Below are positions 35,001 through 50,000 of a stretch of 64,000 nucleotides of DNA, one piece after another (position 1 is the first letter of the stretch; each line of letters opens with the position of its first letter). This stretch comes from Phoebastria nigripes (taxonomy: Eukaryota; Chordata; Aves; Procellariiformes; Diomedeidae), in NCBI GenBank assembly GCA_035582835.1, contig JAYKAV010000966.1, positions 948,775 through 1,012,774 on the forward strand, read 5' to 3'. The notes beneath the pieces were generated by a model, which worked only from the letters and a program-made list of their open reading frames with translations, had not been told where the DNA came from and did no database searches. The translations under genes and the position numbers were made by a program.

Positions 35001-38000
35001 AGTGTGTAGAGAAGGTGGTGTGTGATAGCCGGTCTAACGGTACTGCCGCTATGGATTAGACTTGGGACATTTTTGCAACATTGCACTAATCTGCCAGTAC
35101 AAATCTTCATCTTGCTTTTTTTCTACTTCAGGATATAAACTATTTCAAGGTTCTGTTTATTTGATAGTTAAAATTACATCCAATTTGCTCTTCTGATCTG
35201 TTTTTCTTTTAAAATTACTTCTGTAATCATGATGCGTTTGATGTTGGATTACATGAAAAGTGTGATGTTTTGTTTGTTTCACCATGATTACCTCTTGACG
35301 GACCATCTCTGCCCTTCATAGCTTTCGGGGAAGTGTTGTGTTAAGCATGTAGCAATACATTATCACAGTTTATTTAACCTTGCGCTGTATTCAGAATGAT
35401 GGAAGAAATTGTAATGTCTGACACATTGTGTTAAAAATAGCATCTCTGATCCTTCATTAAGGTAGCAGAAGATACCATTAAACCTGTGCCACAGTGATAC
35501 AATTCATCAGCAGGTCATGCTTCAGTGAAGAAAACGGAGGAAAACTTCTGCTTAATACCCTGGATGACCTCCATTATAGACCTTTTGAGGAATATGCTCA
35601 TCTCCTTAATGCGGAAGGGTTGTAGGATGACCAGGAGTCCTGTAAAANCAAATACAGGAGTCATCCTACTGAATTTTACTCGAATTGTGTTTTACCTTGT
35701 AAGGAAGTTAACTCATGGGTCAATTTGCTTGTCTGTTTAGGCGTTTTCAGGAGGAGGCAACTCTGGTTGCTGGCATGACCATCTTTCATTATATATGCTA
35801 TGTTCTCCCTAATGGCTCTGAAGTGGGACATTACTTAAATGTAGAGAGGAATGTTTCTATATAAACTGTGCAAACTTGGTAGCATATGACTTCTCATCAA
35901 CCCTTTGCAAACAAATCCAGAGGAGAAATGGTGTTGAGGACCGTGGAGCAGAGGCTGTGTGTGAAGAGGATGAGACCTGGCTGTTAGGAGATAAATCACT
36001 GTCTTTAATGGCACTGGTATCCTTTTTTTTTTTTTGTAGGCCTTTTAATTTGAGAGGATCTGGGATGTTTCACAAACATCATAAGCTACTTCTGCTGCCT
36101 AAGAAGCAGTCTAACCCAGATCAATTCCTCAGACATTGCCAAAAAGAAAAGTTAGTTTCCAGCAGGGTAAGCTGCCGGATCACTGTGTAGCTGCATAAAC
36201 AGATATTCTGGCACAAGAGAGGGAATGGTGTGAAAATGAGGAATAAAAACAGCTAAGGCAGAATGAAGAAAGCACTGGTTTTGGTTGGGTTTTTTTCTTC
36301 ATTTATTCATGCTAGCTTGAAGTATACATCCCACTGCAGCCTTAGCAGCTCTTGATTATTTCTTTGGCATCTGCTACATCTTGTATAGAAGAACAGACTG
36401 TTTACCTTTAGGAAGTTTTTTTCAGTAGTGCTGCTTTTGTTCCCTCTTTCTTTCCAATTTGAGTTCAGTTAAAGTGAGGACCCTTAAAACTATCTATTAT
36501 GGCTCTGACTTAAAACCAAAAACAGTGAAAATATGGCCAGCATGCTAACTTTGGCCCTGGCTTTGGCTCTCAAACATTTGCATAGCTCGGCATTCGTGTA
36601 GTCTTCTGAAGTTAATGGAGATGTCTGTGTATGCAAAGCTAAACGCAGACAAGTAAGCGGAGGTGCGTTAGTTTCATTTGGCAAATAACTTGGATTTTAT
36701 TATGCATTTGGACTGGAAGTGTTACCACGATACCCACTTTTGTTGAAACAACTGCATAGTGACTTGTACTGGTCCAGTCCTGGTGCCCTTCTTACCTCCC
36801 AGTTTGCTAACAGAAGTTTTGAAGTTGCCACCAGGAGTGCAAAATAGCTGGCGAGGGGAGATGGCACTGGAGAGAGGGAGAGAAAAGCAGCGGCTCGTGC
36901 TGATGTCTTGTGTCAGAACAGAGTGTGGATTTTATGAAAGTGTGGTATATGCATATGTGGGTGTATATCTGGATATACCTATGTGTACATACATAATTCT
37001 GACCCAATTCTACCAACTTAAATTCTGAACGTGTTTCCGGCATAAAATTCTTGACAAATGCCTGTTAAACGTTTCTTGGGTCGGTTAATATTCTACAGAT
37101 GTTTTCTCTTCCTGGAAACCCTGTATGTAAGAGGCAACTGCAGTATTTGTTTAAAGGTATGCTATATTATGCTCTCATTCATTGCTCTGAGTGGAAATTA
37201 TTCTCTGGTGTATTCCCACATCTGAAGACCAGTGTGTGTTTTGCATTATGAGAACCATGTAGCTTTTTTTCCCCTTATTGGAAGGAACTCGGGTATCCAA
37301 CAGACACTAAATTGTCTGTCTTCTGCAGTTATGTTTCTGAGGATGATGCAGGCCTTCACTTTTAGGTTGGCTAATATTTAATTCTGTTGACTTCTTTATT
37401 TTGAAAAAATGCTGGGCTTTTTATTTACACCTACACAGTATCAACTAAGGGAGGAGTTTGGTCCAGAGAAAATAGTGGGGCACTCTATGTTCCTGCCTGA
37501 GAAAATCTTGAAACTGTCACCTTTTGCAGTTCATCTAGCCTGACGTGAGCATTGGAAGAGCAACAGCCTCTGCAGTGTACAAAATCAGACCCAGAAGGGA
37601 GTTGTAGGTGAGTGATGCCTTTACAGATGAAAGCATGCTCACTGTGTCAGAAGAGGTTTCCCGCAGCAAGTCCTGCAGGACTGCACCAGCTAAAAATTCA
37701 CATCCTTTGGGCACACAAGTGCCAGTAAAGTGCAATTCAGGAATCCTGGCTGGCGGTGGCAAATCTCCTTACGGGTCCTTATGAAAGCAAAAATACAGTT
37801 ATAACTGGATAGTTTATTGCTGTCAAAAGGTTGTAGGGGAGAAAAACACTCCTGGCTGCTTTTCTGCAGTCTGAAAGCTTAGCACAGCTAGGGAGCTAAC
37901 AGGACACCAGAGTCACTTATTTTGGTACTCAAGCCAATAAATCAACATAGTGGTATCGGTTGTCACTTCTGCTTATTTTCACAAACCTGCCTAATAGGTG

Positions 38001-41000
38001 TTTTACCTAGGCTGGGCTTCAGCTGATAGCTGTTTATTCATACCCCAGCCTTGGGTACTAATAAAGCAGACTAATTAGCCTAGTCCAGTAAAAGAAAATG
38101 AGGAAGACAGCACTGAAACCCAAACCTTCTCTTTGGATTGCCATCCAGTCCAGAGATGAAGATGTGTCTGTCCGCAGGATTTGGATCTGTCCAGTGTTAC
38201 ATATGGTTCCATTGAAAGAAGAGTGTGGTGACACTCATGGGTACGGCTTGTGCCTGTCATTGTGCCGACTGGCAGGAGAAAAGGAAAGGAGCTCTCTGTC
38301 CATCAGCAGGCATCCCTCATGTCATGTAGCAGTAATCAGTGAGGAAGAAAGGTGACTGTGGTGCAAGCCTTGTGCGTGGATAGTTAAACTTTTAAAGAGA
38401 TTGAGGCTTCTTAGTGTAGTAAAAGGATGCAGGTGCCCTGTGATGTGGAACAGTGCAGGAACGTGAAGTTGAAGCTAACCCTGCAGAAAATTTAATGCAG
38501 CATAATATGTAGTTCAGTGCACCCCAGCAGGGATCTCTCTTAAAAAATGTACTTGCATTTGTAGCCCGAGTGCCAAAGCCNCTCAACTTCACTGTGTTTT
38601 CATGCGTAACATCCGCAAGAGAAAGCAGCACTTAATGTATAAGATACATAACCTACATTACTTATGAATTTATACAAGATCTGAGTCTGTCGTTGATTTG
38701 CTGCTGCTTACATCAGAAACTTTCCTTTACAGAAATGCAGTGGAACAGTCCTTGAATAAAAGTAATCCAAGACATGAAAGTGCAAGGGAGGATAGAGATG
38801 AGGAGCTCGTCACTGTTGTGCTCCACTGCTGCAGTAACATTTGGAAAAGGAGGCAGCTGAGAAGGGAAGGGCAGAAACCACCTTACCAATGCAAAGCTGT
38901 TATTTGTTGACAGTAGTTGAAGTTGGTCAGGGTGGTCAGTATAAATGTCTTGGGGGGGAACAGACAATAGGGATAAGAAGGGCTGGAGACACTGCCACCC
39001 ACCCCCCACTGGCTTCATAGGGAAGAGACACAATCAAGAAAGTAAATATATTGAGTAAAAGCATACCTGTGGAAAACAAGTTAGACCAGTAGATGGGTCG
39101 TTTTGCTGTTACTGTGGTTTTGGTTTGCAGGAAGATGGGAGAGACACAGTATTACACTCTCTCCTTGAGATACAAGCAAGGAAGGGACTTCAGGGGAGGC
39201 TGCAGAAATCCAGGTTGGTTTTCAGTCAGATGGGCGGTAGGAAACAAGGTGCGTCCTTTGTGGGCTAATTCATTCAAGAAATTGCCTTTTGGCAGAGTTA
39301 ACAGGGAAAAAAATGAGACCCTGAAAGGGCAGTGCTGCTGCTGGTTTCCACAGATGCTTTTCATTGCCATTGCAGAGTGTACTGGGTTCGTTCCTCGGCT
39401 GTGCTTCCATCTCTGATAGTATCAGTAACTGTGCTGAATTAACACCAAAAATTGATCTACAGAAGGTTTCACAGATACCTCTGTACATTTCATATAGGCC
39501 ACACTATGAAAAATAAATTATTCTTGTAATTGTTTTATGGCAGCTTACTTTTGTGCTGGGGCATTATCTTTAAGTATCGTAAAGTTTTTTTACAAATACT
39601 GTATTTAATTGAGAGCATTTTAGACAGACACAGGATTTTCCATTATGTTATGGAGGAGGGAGTTTCCTACACTTTGTCCAGTTCTTTTCCTTTTCCTGAA
39701 GAAGTAGCTGGAGTTGTCTCTTCCTCAGAGGATTTATTTTATCCTGTACCTCCTTGTGCTTAACATATCTGCAGAAAGCTGTGACCTAAATGGAAATACT
39801 AATGACTGTGTTCCAGTACAGGAAAATCATCCCAAAGCGCAGCTATTACAGATCTCTGAGGAAAAGGAAATGGGTCCCTCACTTTTATTTTTAAATTGAT
39901 TAACTATTAGTATGTCTTCCCGTTTTGGACACTAAAATAGATTTCAGGATTTTTAGAAAGCTTGCTTTGTAAGGCAAGAAAAAGAAGTATGGTGAAATCC
40001 TTGGCATGTTAAAAGAGTTTTCTGGTTTATTATTTACAATTCCTGTCAGCAGGAGCTGAGCGTTGGTCTCGGTGGTATCCTTCACTGCAGAGGATTTGCA
40101 GGAATGATAAGCTTGTCTCCATGAGTTTGCAACCTTACCTCAGAAGTAATGTATATTGTATATCAGGCAGTATTAAGTAACTACTGGGAACTCTGTTTAC
40201 TTGAATGGAGAAGCAGTAAAATGTTAGTGAACTTCATTAAGTGTGTTTTAGGGCTGGTATGCTCTTTATGGAAACGTGTTCATGCTCCTGCGTTTCACAG
40301 CGGGCACCTGATAATGCCTGGGTGCACAGATGGACGTGGTACAGCGGCCACACTATTTCGTCCTCTGCTGTGTACCTTCTTTTTTTTGTGGTGTCCCTGT
40401 GTCTTTCACTGCTACATTCAGACGTGACGGGGTTTATTTTCTTACGTTTCTTGCTTAGGTAAATGAAGGCATGGAAATATCTCCTTGAGGAGAGCAAGCA
40501 GGACTTCTGAAAAAGTGGGGCGTAATAGGGAAAGAAGTGCATATTGGATAAGATTACTGTTAAAATGTTAACTTCCTTCTTTTTAATACTGAAATCTTTG
40601 GAGAGCACACAGCTTTTCTGGCTGTGATGCTCTGTGTGTGTGTATGTACACAAGCTGCCTTAGGAAATGCCCGCAGAGCTGCNTTAAGCTCCATTGTTGT
40701 CACATACATCTTCCTAATTCCTCTCTCCTCCCTTTCTCTCCCTGCCTCCACATAGGAATGGAAAACCTTATGTAAAACTGTCNTGCAAAAAAATAATTTA
40801 AAAAAATTTTGCTGTAATGTTAGCGCTGACAGTATTACTTCAAATGATAACCACATCCTCTGTGGGTCTAATTATTGTTTTATGGCAGTTATATTATTCT
40901 TATTTCATTAGTTTCATATAACAGTCCTCAGGAAAATATTATTAGTGATTTTTTTCAAAGATATATGTGGCTACAAAGAGAGAGAGTTGTAATTTTCTGT

Positions 41001-44000
41001 CTTCGTCTTTATTAGTTTTTCTATCTTGTTCATTGTTATGACATTTTGATAATATCCAGGCTAACTGTAGTAGTTCCCCCTGAATGTGGAAAAGATAAAA
41101 ATATGTGCAGTAAGGATTTCATCACAGTTGGAGATTTTTATTTAAAGCTTTAAATAAAGGAAGTCGCCTTTCTTTTCTTGCATTTTTTTCCTGCATTTCT
41201 GCTTTCGCATCTCTTTACTTTCACATACTTTTTTTAAGGAACTCTGTTTTGTGGAGCAATTAAGACATAGTGATGTCCAAAATCCATCTTGATTGTTATC
41301 AAAGTGGATTTTGCAGTCCTTCTTTTAGTACTTTGATGGTAACATCAGACAATGTAATATGCTGTTACCCCTGGTGTCTTTCTTGCAGTTTCTAATTTTA
41401 TACAGTTTTAGTTTGATATATGATCTGATGTCCTTAAATTGTATGGCCGTGGAGATAGGTCTGAACAAGGTTATAAAGGTTATTAGTCTTTTGGCTTGCT
41501 TTCCAGCAAACCCCTGCACATCCCTATCGACACAGCAGCCTGCACCTGGGAAACACCACAGGCAGTTCGGGGCTTCGGAGGCTTCCTCTGAGCAGACAGA
41601 AATGGTCGTGAATTACTAGTAGAAGTAGAAAAGAAGCAACTCTAAAAGCCTGTGCTATTTAGGCACTGCTTGGATTAAGCAGGATCCAAGCTGAGATCTG
41701 GCTTTAGACAATTGCAGCTACATCTTTTGGAGCATTGAGTTCTGTATATTTAATTTTCTGGTGTTTAATGGGCTTGAGAGAAGCATTGGCAGTTACCATA
41801 ATGCATCTAGTCAGTTGGTATAGTTCTGCTGAAAACCATACTAGTAGGAAAAACTGTGGTCGGAAATCTGTTTTACTAGATTGTTATTTCTCTTGAGTGA
41901 TAGAATGCTTTTGTTTGACAAAAAATACTCTTATGGAGAACCTAAGGTATAAGCCATAGTAAATCATATTAAGCTCTTGTAACTTACTCTCTATAAAAAA
42001 CAGTTTAGTCCTAGTTTCTTCTCTGTACTCCCAATTAGATATTGTAGTCTATGTACATAAATTACCCTGTTACTGAAATTAGAAGACGTTTAAAGTGTTC
42101 TGCATTGTCAGGCAGCAGGCCCAGCTAGGGGAATGGCACTTAATGACTGCTTCAGCTTATAAACCAATTTGGATTATTTTTGACACTTCAGTGGGTCAAG
42201 TTAAAAGATACTCTCTCCTCTTACATAAAACTGTTAGCCTCCGAACTTTTTGTTCAAGTAAATACATTTTTTTATTTTTTATCACAGGGTCAAACAGCCC
42301 TCAGAGTTATAAAATTTAACACATAACAAATCCTGGTGTTGCTAGGCACTACTTTAGGTATTCTTTCTGCCATCTTCATGCCTGTAGCTAATGTCTCACT
42401 ATGGAAATATTTTTGATTATNTTTTTTCACTTATTATGCAGATCGGGATTTTTTTGTGTTAAATCAGTATTAATCCATGTTTTTTTTTTTTCTCTCCCGT
42501 ATTTTTAGGTCATTGGAATATTGGATGTGTTCACACCAGATGTAACACTGGAGAAGTTTAATGACTTGTAAGTTCTGAGTTGTTTGTGTTTGGGAGCAGG
42601 GCATCCTTGCTTGTGCAGGAGGAAAGGTTGTTGCTTTTTTAAATGGAGAATTCCAAAATTGTTGCTTCATGGATTTTTTCTGAATTTCATCTTAATATAA
42701 CTCTTACGTGCAACTTCAAAATTGGTAGGCTGAGGTTTTCAGATTGTCGTTAGAACCAGTTACATGTCTTACAAGGTGTGTACTTCTTTCAGCCCTTAGT
42801 AAATGGCAGTTTGGTGGATTCCCTAATCCACCTTTCAAATACTGATTCCTTACCCTAAGGCCCAGGTTGCCCAAATGATAGGACAATTCTTAATCCAAAC
42901 AAGTAGGCTGAAAGTGATGCCTGCTACACGACATGTCTCCAGTGTGATCCATCCTAATTCAAGGATTAATTCAAAACTGCTGATGCTGCTAAATTTTTTA
43001 GTGGTTATCTGTGCTGTGGTTTGTTGTACTCCCTGATTGGTTTCCCAGTCCAGTGGTCCAAACAGCACATGATATAGATCGTTTCTAGCACCAGGCATGT
43101 ACATCTCCCTGACCTTTTGGCGGCATCTCAGACACAAGATATTTAGCATGTTTGTTGTTTTGCTTGTGGATCCTGCTGCAATTCTTGTGAATTAGAGTCA
43201 CTAGAGAAACAGTGGTCAGAAGTCCTGGTGGGCTTAATGTAGATTTCATGTTACATTTGTAGAACTGTTGGATTTCATCTAATGTAGCTATGTTTCAAAA
43301 ACAAACTTGCATATTTATAGTTAACAAAGAAAGCTATCTGAGAGGATAATGTAGAAAATGAAGTACTGAAAACACAGACCGTGTGTTCATATTGATCATT
43401 TGGGCCAAAATGATCATTGAGCCAAAAAGGATGTTGTCCATATTGCCTATTGTGCTAGCATTTTATATAGCATATGTAATAAAATGCACATGTATATGAT
43501 TAGCATTCAAGCACTGTGTTTTAAATGGGACCCTAAAATCATCCATTCAGAGGCATTTTATTTCCATTTCAGAGGAAACCTCCGTTTTGGAGGCGCAAGT
43601 CAAGTAGGAAGGACATTTTTATAACTGAAACCGCATCAGGTGGACCTAACGCAAAATTTACTTTCAAGACTTTGGGCAAGCTGTTGGGCTCGCCTGAGAT
43701 GAGCAGAGGTAGATGTGTGTACGTTTAAAATGAAAGTGGAGAAACTGCTTTTGTGAATTCAAGGTCAAATGGGTCATCTGAGGGAGACTTTCTTTTTGCT
43801 GACTAGTCATGAGACGTTATCTGTGGCCTATTGTCTGAAGATCAAATTCAAGCAGATTTGTGGCTAGAAGCAGCAGAAGCAAGGTGGGTGGTTTCACTAG
43901 AGCCAGTCCCTAAAGTTGGTATTAGCTAAGAAGGTCTCAGGCAGCTTCTAGCCCTAACATGCACCTGCTCTACCTGCCACTCCACTCTCNTGCTCCTCTA

Positions 44001-47000
44001 CTCCACCAGTTGATGTAACAAAGATTGAAGACAATGTCCCATGTCCTTTATGAAGGAATATTCAACGTCCTTTCCCTGCTCATGCTTGTACTGAACTTCC
44101 TTCAGTTTTAGAAGTTCAGCTGATTGAAATGGTGTATAAAATCAGAAATGCATAAATCTTTACCAATTTAAGTCCCATTCTACCAGCTTCTTTTCACCCC
44201 CTTCATCTCTATTCCTTGCATTATCTGTGCTTGTATCATACATGATGTGCCAGAACGGGTTGCTGCTCCTCATTTTGTAAGAATTTTTGGGTTTTAACTG
44301 GAACTTGCAAAGAACTCAAATGCNTTAGGCATCAAGTCCTACTGAAGTGTATTATTAATCGGGTGCCTAACCTCCTCAGTTTATTTGAGGATTCCAGCTG
44401 TGGATTGTAAATACATTTTTAGTAATAAAAATAAGTTTGCGAAGTTTTAAGTAGTAGACGAAGTGTTAAAAGTGAGCCTGTAGTGTTTGATCCCATTGTT
44501 GTCCTGTTCCAATGTGTTGCTCGTAAATGATTACTGAAGTTTGGATCTTCAAACTCAGATAGGAGTGCGTTTTCCCTCTCTTACATTTTGGTTATTTCTC
44601 CACCCACCTAGACCTCTCTCTATTTGACTGTAAGAGATTTGAAGTCATCAATTTGTAAACTTGGCAAACTGTGCGTATGTAAAAATACAGTCTTATTTGT
44701 CCTTTTCATCGTGTTCTTTACAGTGCTTAATGGTTATATATTGTTTTGAACTTTGTCTATTCACATAAATCACTATCCATCCAGAGCCTTGGGGTTTGTA
44801 CAGACGATGACAGGCAAGCAAAATCCTAATGAATGCTTGAAAGTCACTACCAGTAGTAAAAGATGTGTAGATATTTCTGTTTCTCTTGCCCCACCTCTTT
44901 CTACCTCTGTTTTTTTCTAGAACAGTCACTAAAGGTTTTTTTATGGCTCATTCCAAATATTCATGACCTCTGAGAAAATGTATTTAATAAGTCTGAGGTG
45001 GGGGGAGAACTTAATATGCTTTCAACAGTCAGGAACATCAACAAAGTTGTTAAACTCCATTTTCTAAGTCACTTGGTCTCTTGATGGGAAACATTTTGTG
45101 TGTTATACTGGGGGCGAGATANGAAATATCATTCTCTTCTCCATATTTGCTCTGTCCTTATATAGTTACAGAATTAAATTAAATCTTTTGTATCCAAAGG
45201 ATAGAAAATTTGTCTGTGAATGCTGGGACTGGGAGCTTGAGTTCTGATCCCCAAAGTTGTGGGGAAAAAATGTTTGGTACCTAGGAAATGTTGAAAATAT
45301 TACCTATAACTCCTAGTGACTAAATCAGTGTCCCATCTCTCTTATGACTGTATATTCAATTTCTATGTTGTTTATAGTTATAATTCTAATAGAATAAATG
45401 AAGTTTTCATACAGGTTTAATAGTAGAAATCAGCAGAATTATAATTTTCATATTTCNACCAGAGGAAACCCATTTAAGCCTAAATAATAAAATTTGTAGC
45501 TATGAAACAATGATCACATCTAATTCTTCCCTTCATGAAAACGCATCTGCTTGTCTTTGTAAGAAGAGGAAAATTGATGACTTTATCCTCAGGTGCCAGA
45601 CGTGACTGGCTTTGTCTGCGTTCAGACCTGACTTTAAGGATAGATGCTGAAGGATGAGTTTACTACAAGCAATGTGAAGAACAGTTTTGGATCTTAAGTG
45701 AAGAAGATTAGCCTTGAAATGCCAGCTTGGCATTCTCAAGCTTTCTGTTGCTGGTGTCCCTTACCAGTACTAAGTAGCGAAGATCCCAGTTTATGATCCC
45801 AGATGAAAATTAATGGAAGTTATTGTTGCCTCCTAATTTGATCAACTCTATTTCTGTTATGTCTGACCTTGTCTGTTTGAATGAACCATCTAGGCGGTTT
45901 GGTTGCTACTAGTTCAATGCTATGATCATGATTGTGAGATATATAGCATTGCGTGAATGTCTTCGTTTTCTGTGTAGGTGCCTTTGAAATATCACATGGC
46001 TCTTGGTTAGATTCTTTCTAACTAGTTCAGAATCTGCACTCTTCTGATAACTAGCAACTTTCCATAATCAGTGACAGGGTTGGGCAATAATTCTTTATGA
46101 CAATCAAAATAGATTGTCATAAACAATGTCAAACCAGAGAAACTTGGAGGGCAGGGGGATGATGATGGAATTGTTTGGTAACTGGAATGATCTATAATTT
46201 AATATTGTCACTGAACTATAATATAGAATTATGTTTCAATTTATTTGACAAATTAAAGTTACTCTGTCCTTTTTTCTTTCCTTTTTTTTTTTTTTTTAAG
46301 CTACCTTGTCATGCCATTTATGGGAACAGACTTGAGTAAGATAATGAAGCATGAGAAACTAACTGAAGACCGAATCCAGTTCCTGGTATACCAGATGTTG
46401 AAAGGCTTAAAGGTTTGCCACTTTTACTATTACTTTGATTTCACAATCTTTTTTCCTAGTAAACCATTTTGGAGACCTATAAATACTTATCATTTGATAG
46501 CAGGATAAAATTTATCTTGCCTTGTGTAGTAAAAGTAATGACATTCTGCATAGCAGTTGTTTTGTGATGATAAACGTTATCTGGGGGNTTTTTTGTATGA
46601 TGGTTTTGTCTGTGGCTTTTTTCAAGCAAAAAGAAAAGATAGTCATTCAAGATCTATATAGTACGTTGATCCAGGATGACCTTGGTTTCCTTATTTGAGT
46701 ACACCAGGAAGTCCCTGCTGTGATTTTTAGTCACCTTCTTCCCCAGTAGTTGATTGTCATGCTGCTTTGCCACACCTCTTACTGTGGCTACAGAGCATAG
46801 AGACTGAGAATGAAACCACTGTTGAGTTCAGAGGCAAGACTCCCCTTGACTTGAGGCCNCAGCCATGTCATCAGCTTCAAATTTCTCTAATCTGAAAATT
46901 TTTCCATGGCTTACCAATACTGGTCTGATACACTGTTGCTAAGGCACTCTGCATCCAACCTGCTCTAAGTGTATCTTTCTATGCTCTTCTGAAGAGTGTA

Positions 47001-50000
47001 TATATGTGTGTGTGTGTGTTATATATGTATATATGTGATTGGGGGGGTGTGTAGATGTGTGTGTGTGTGTGTGTATTTATACCATACCTATATGTATGGT
47101 ACATACCTAGGTATGGTATATACATATAGGTATGGTATATATGTACCATACATATCTGTCAACCTATAGGTGTGGTATTTTGGGGTGAAAGTCTGACCCT
47201 GACAGGGACTCTGAGCCCCATTGACTCCTAGTGCTCACAGTGGTTTTGGGAAGTGTTCAAGGACCACAGCAAGTGCTAGTTTGGTCCCTGTGTTTTAAAA
47301 GTCCAGTTCTGCAAAGTACTACAGCTCATTGCTAAATTTAAATAGGTAGGTCATTAGGATTATTTCTATATTGAAATACCTTTCTGAGCCAGATATCTGA
47401 ATGTTTTCTGTGAAATTGAAAAGTATGTGTCCTTTGCATAACACNCATGTAAAGTTAAAGAGTCTCTGAAGTCTCCAAGTCTGGGACAGCTTTGATAAAG
47501 AGAAAGGACTGTGGATTTCTAGTGACAAATCTGAGTGGGAGATGGCTGAGAGGAGCACAGGTAAATCACTTACAAGCCCAAACTAACAGGCACCTGAGTT
47601 AAACAGCTGTGAAAGACATCGGAAGGGAGTCCACTGAAAGAAAATAACTTTTTTAATGCCTTTTAACAGACTCGCTGAGATTGGAAGGGACCTGTGGAGA
47701 CTGTGTAGTCCAACCCCCCTGCACAAAGCAGGGTCAAACTGAGCAGGCTGCTCAGGAGCTTGTGCAGTTGGGTTTTGAGTATCTCCGAGGATGGAGANTC
47801 CACAGCCTCTCTGGGCAACCTGTTCCAGGGTTCAATCTCCCTTACAGCGAAGTAAGTTTTTCTTATGTTTAAATGGAAATTCCTGTGTTTCAGTTTTTGC
47901 CCATTGCCTCTTATCCTTTCACTGGGCACTACTTAGAAGTATCTGGTTCTATCTTCTTTACTGCCTCCATCAAGTATTTATGCACGTTGATAAGATGTAC
48001 CATGAGCATTTTCCCAGCTAAACAATCCTGGCTGTCTCAGTTTCTCCTCTTATATCAGATGCTCCAGTCCCATCATCATCTTCATGGAGCTTCACTTGAT
48101 TTGCTTCAGTGTCTCTCTTTAACTGGGAAGCCCAGCGCTGGACACAGCACTCCAGCTGTGTCTCACCAGCTGAGAAGAGGGGAAGGATCACCTCCNTCAG
48201 GTTGCTGGCAATCCTCTGCCTAATGCAGGAGGCTTTTGGTCATCTTTGCTGCAAGGGCACATTGCTCACATTGAACTTGTCCATCAGGACCTCCAGGTCC
48301 TTTTCTGCCAAGCTGGTCAACCCCCAGCCTGAACTGGTGCGTGGGATTACTCCTTCCCAGGTGCAGGATTTTGTTGAACTTTGGTGGGTTCCTGTCAGCC
48401 CATTTCTCCAGCCTGTGGAAGTCTCGCTAAATGGCAGCATAACCACCTGGCGTATGAACATTCCTCTCAGTTTTGTACTATTTGCTGACTTGCTGAGGGT
48501 GCACTCTGTCCCATCATCCAGGTCAGTAANGAAGATGTTAAACAGGACTGGCCTCAGTACTGACCCTAGGGGGGGCACTGCTAGTGATGTGCTTCCAGCT
48601 GGATTTCCTGCCACTGATCACAAGCCTTTGATCCAGGCAGTTCAGCCAACTGACTCAGTCAGCTTTGATCCAGGCAGTTCACTCTACCTCACTGTCCATT
48701 AATCTAACTCGTACTTCCTCTGTCTTTGAGGGTGTTATGGGAGAGAATTTCAAAAGCCTTGCTAGAATCAAGGTAAACAACATCGACTGCCCTCCCATCA
48801 TCCNCCAAGCCAGTCATCTTATCATAGAAGGCTAACAGGTTAATCAGGCATGATTTTCCCCTTTGTAAATCCATGTTGACTACTGTCAGTCACCTCCTTG
48901 CCCTTGTTATGTTTGGAAAAGGTTTCCAGAATTATTTGCTCATTACCTTCCCAGGGAGTGAGGTGTGGCTGACTGGCCTTTAGTTCCTTGATCTTCTTCC
49001 TCCTTGCCCTTTTTGAAGACACAAACAATATCTGCTTTCTTCCCATCATAAGGAACATCTCCTGATCACCATGACCTTTCACATATTATTGAGTGGCCTC
49101 ACAATGACTTTGGCCAACTTCCCTTAGTGTTCATGAGTGCATCCCATGCACATGGGTCAGGGCAATCCCAAGCACAAATACAGGCTGGGCAGAGAATGGA
49201 TTGAGAGCAGCCCCGAGGAGAAGGACTTGAGGGGGTCGGTTGATGAGAAGCTCAACATGACCCAGCAATGTGCACCTGCAGCCCAGAAAGCCAACCGTAT
49301 CCTGGGCCGCATCAAAAGAAGCGTGACCAGCAGGTCGAGGGAGGTGATTCTCCCCCTCTACTCCACTCTCGTGAGACCCCACCTGGAGTACTGCATTCAG
49401 TTCTGGGGCCCCCAACATAAGAAGGACATGGACCTGTTNGAGCGAGTCCAAAGGAGGGCCTCGAAGATGATCAGAGGGCTGGAGNACCTCTCCTATGAAG
49501 AAAGGCTGAGACAGTTGGGTTTGTTCAGCCTGGAGAAGAGAAGGCTCCAGGGAGACCTTATAGCAGCCTTCCAGTACCTGAAGGGGGCNTACAAGAAAGC
49601 TGGAGAGGGACTTTTTACAGGGGCATGTATTGATAGTACAAGGGGTAATGGCTCTAAACTGAGAGAGGGTAGATTTAGATTAGATGTAAGGCAGAAATTC
49701 CTCACTGTGAGGGTGGTGAGGCACTGGAACAGGTTGCTCAGAGGAGCTGTGGATGCCCCATCCCTGGAAGTGCTCAAGGCCAGGTTGCATGGGGCTTTGA
49801 GTAACCTGGTCTAGTGGAAGGTGTCCCTGGCAGGAACCTATCATGGCAGGGGGGTTGGAACTAGAGGATCTTTAAGGTCCCTTCCAACCCAAACCATTCT
49901 ATGACTCTATGACTTGTGTCTATCCGGTTTGTTTAAATGTTCCCTAAGCTGATCCTCCTCCACTGAGGGTAAGTCTTCCTTGCTCCAGACTTTCCCAGTG

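Noticed and set aside
46995..47160. CRISPR-like or regulatory array reading of the repeated tggtat motifs
   Set aside because: Spacing is irregular, the units are simple AT/GT repeats, and the genome is vertebrate.
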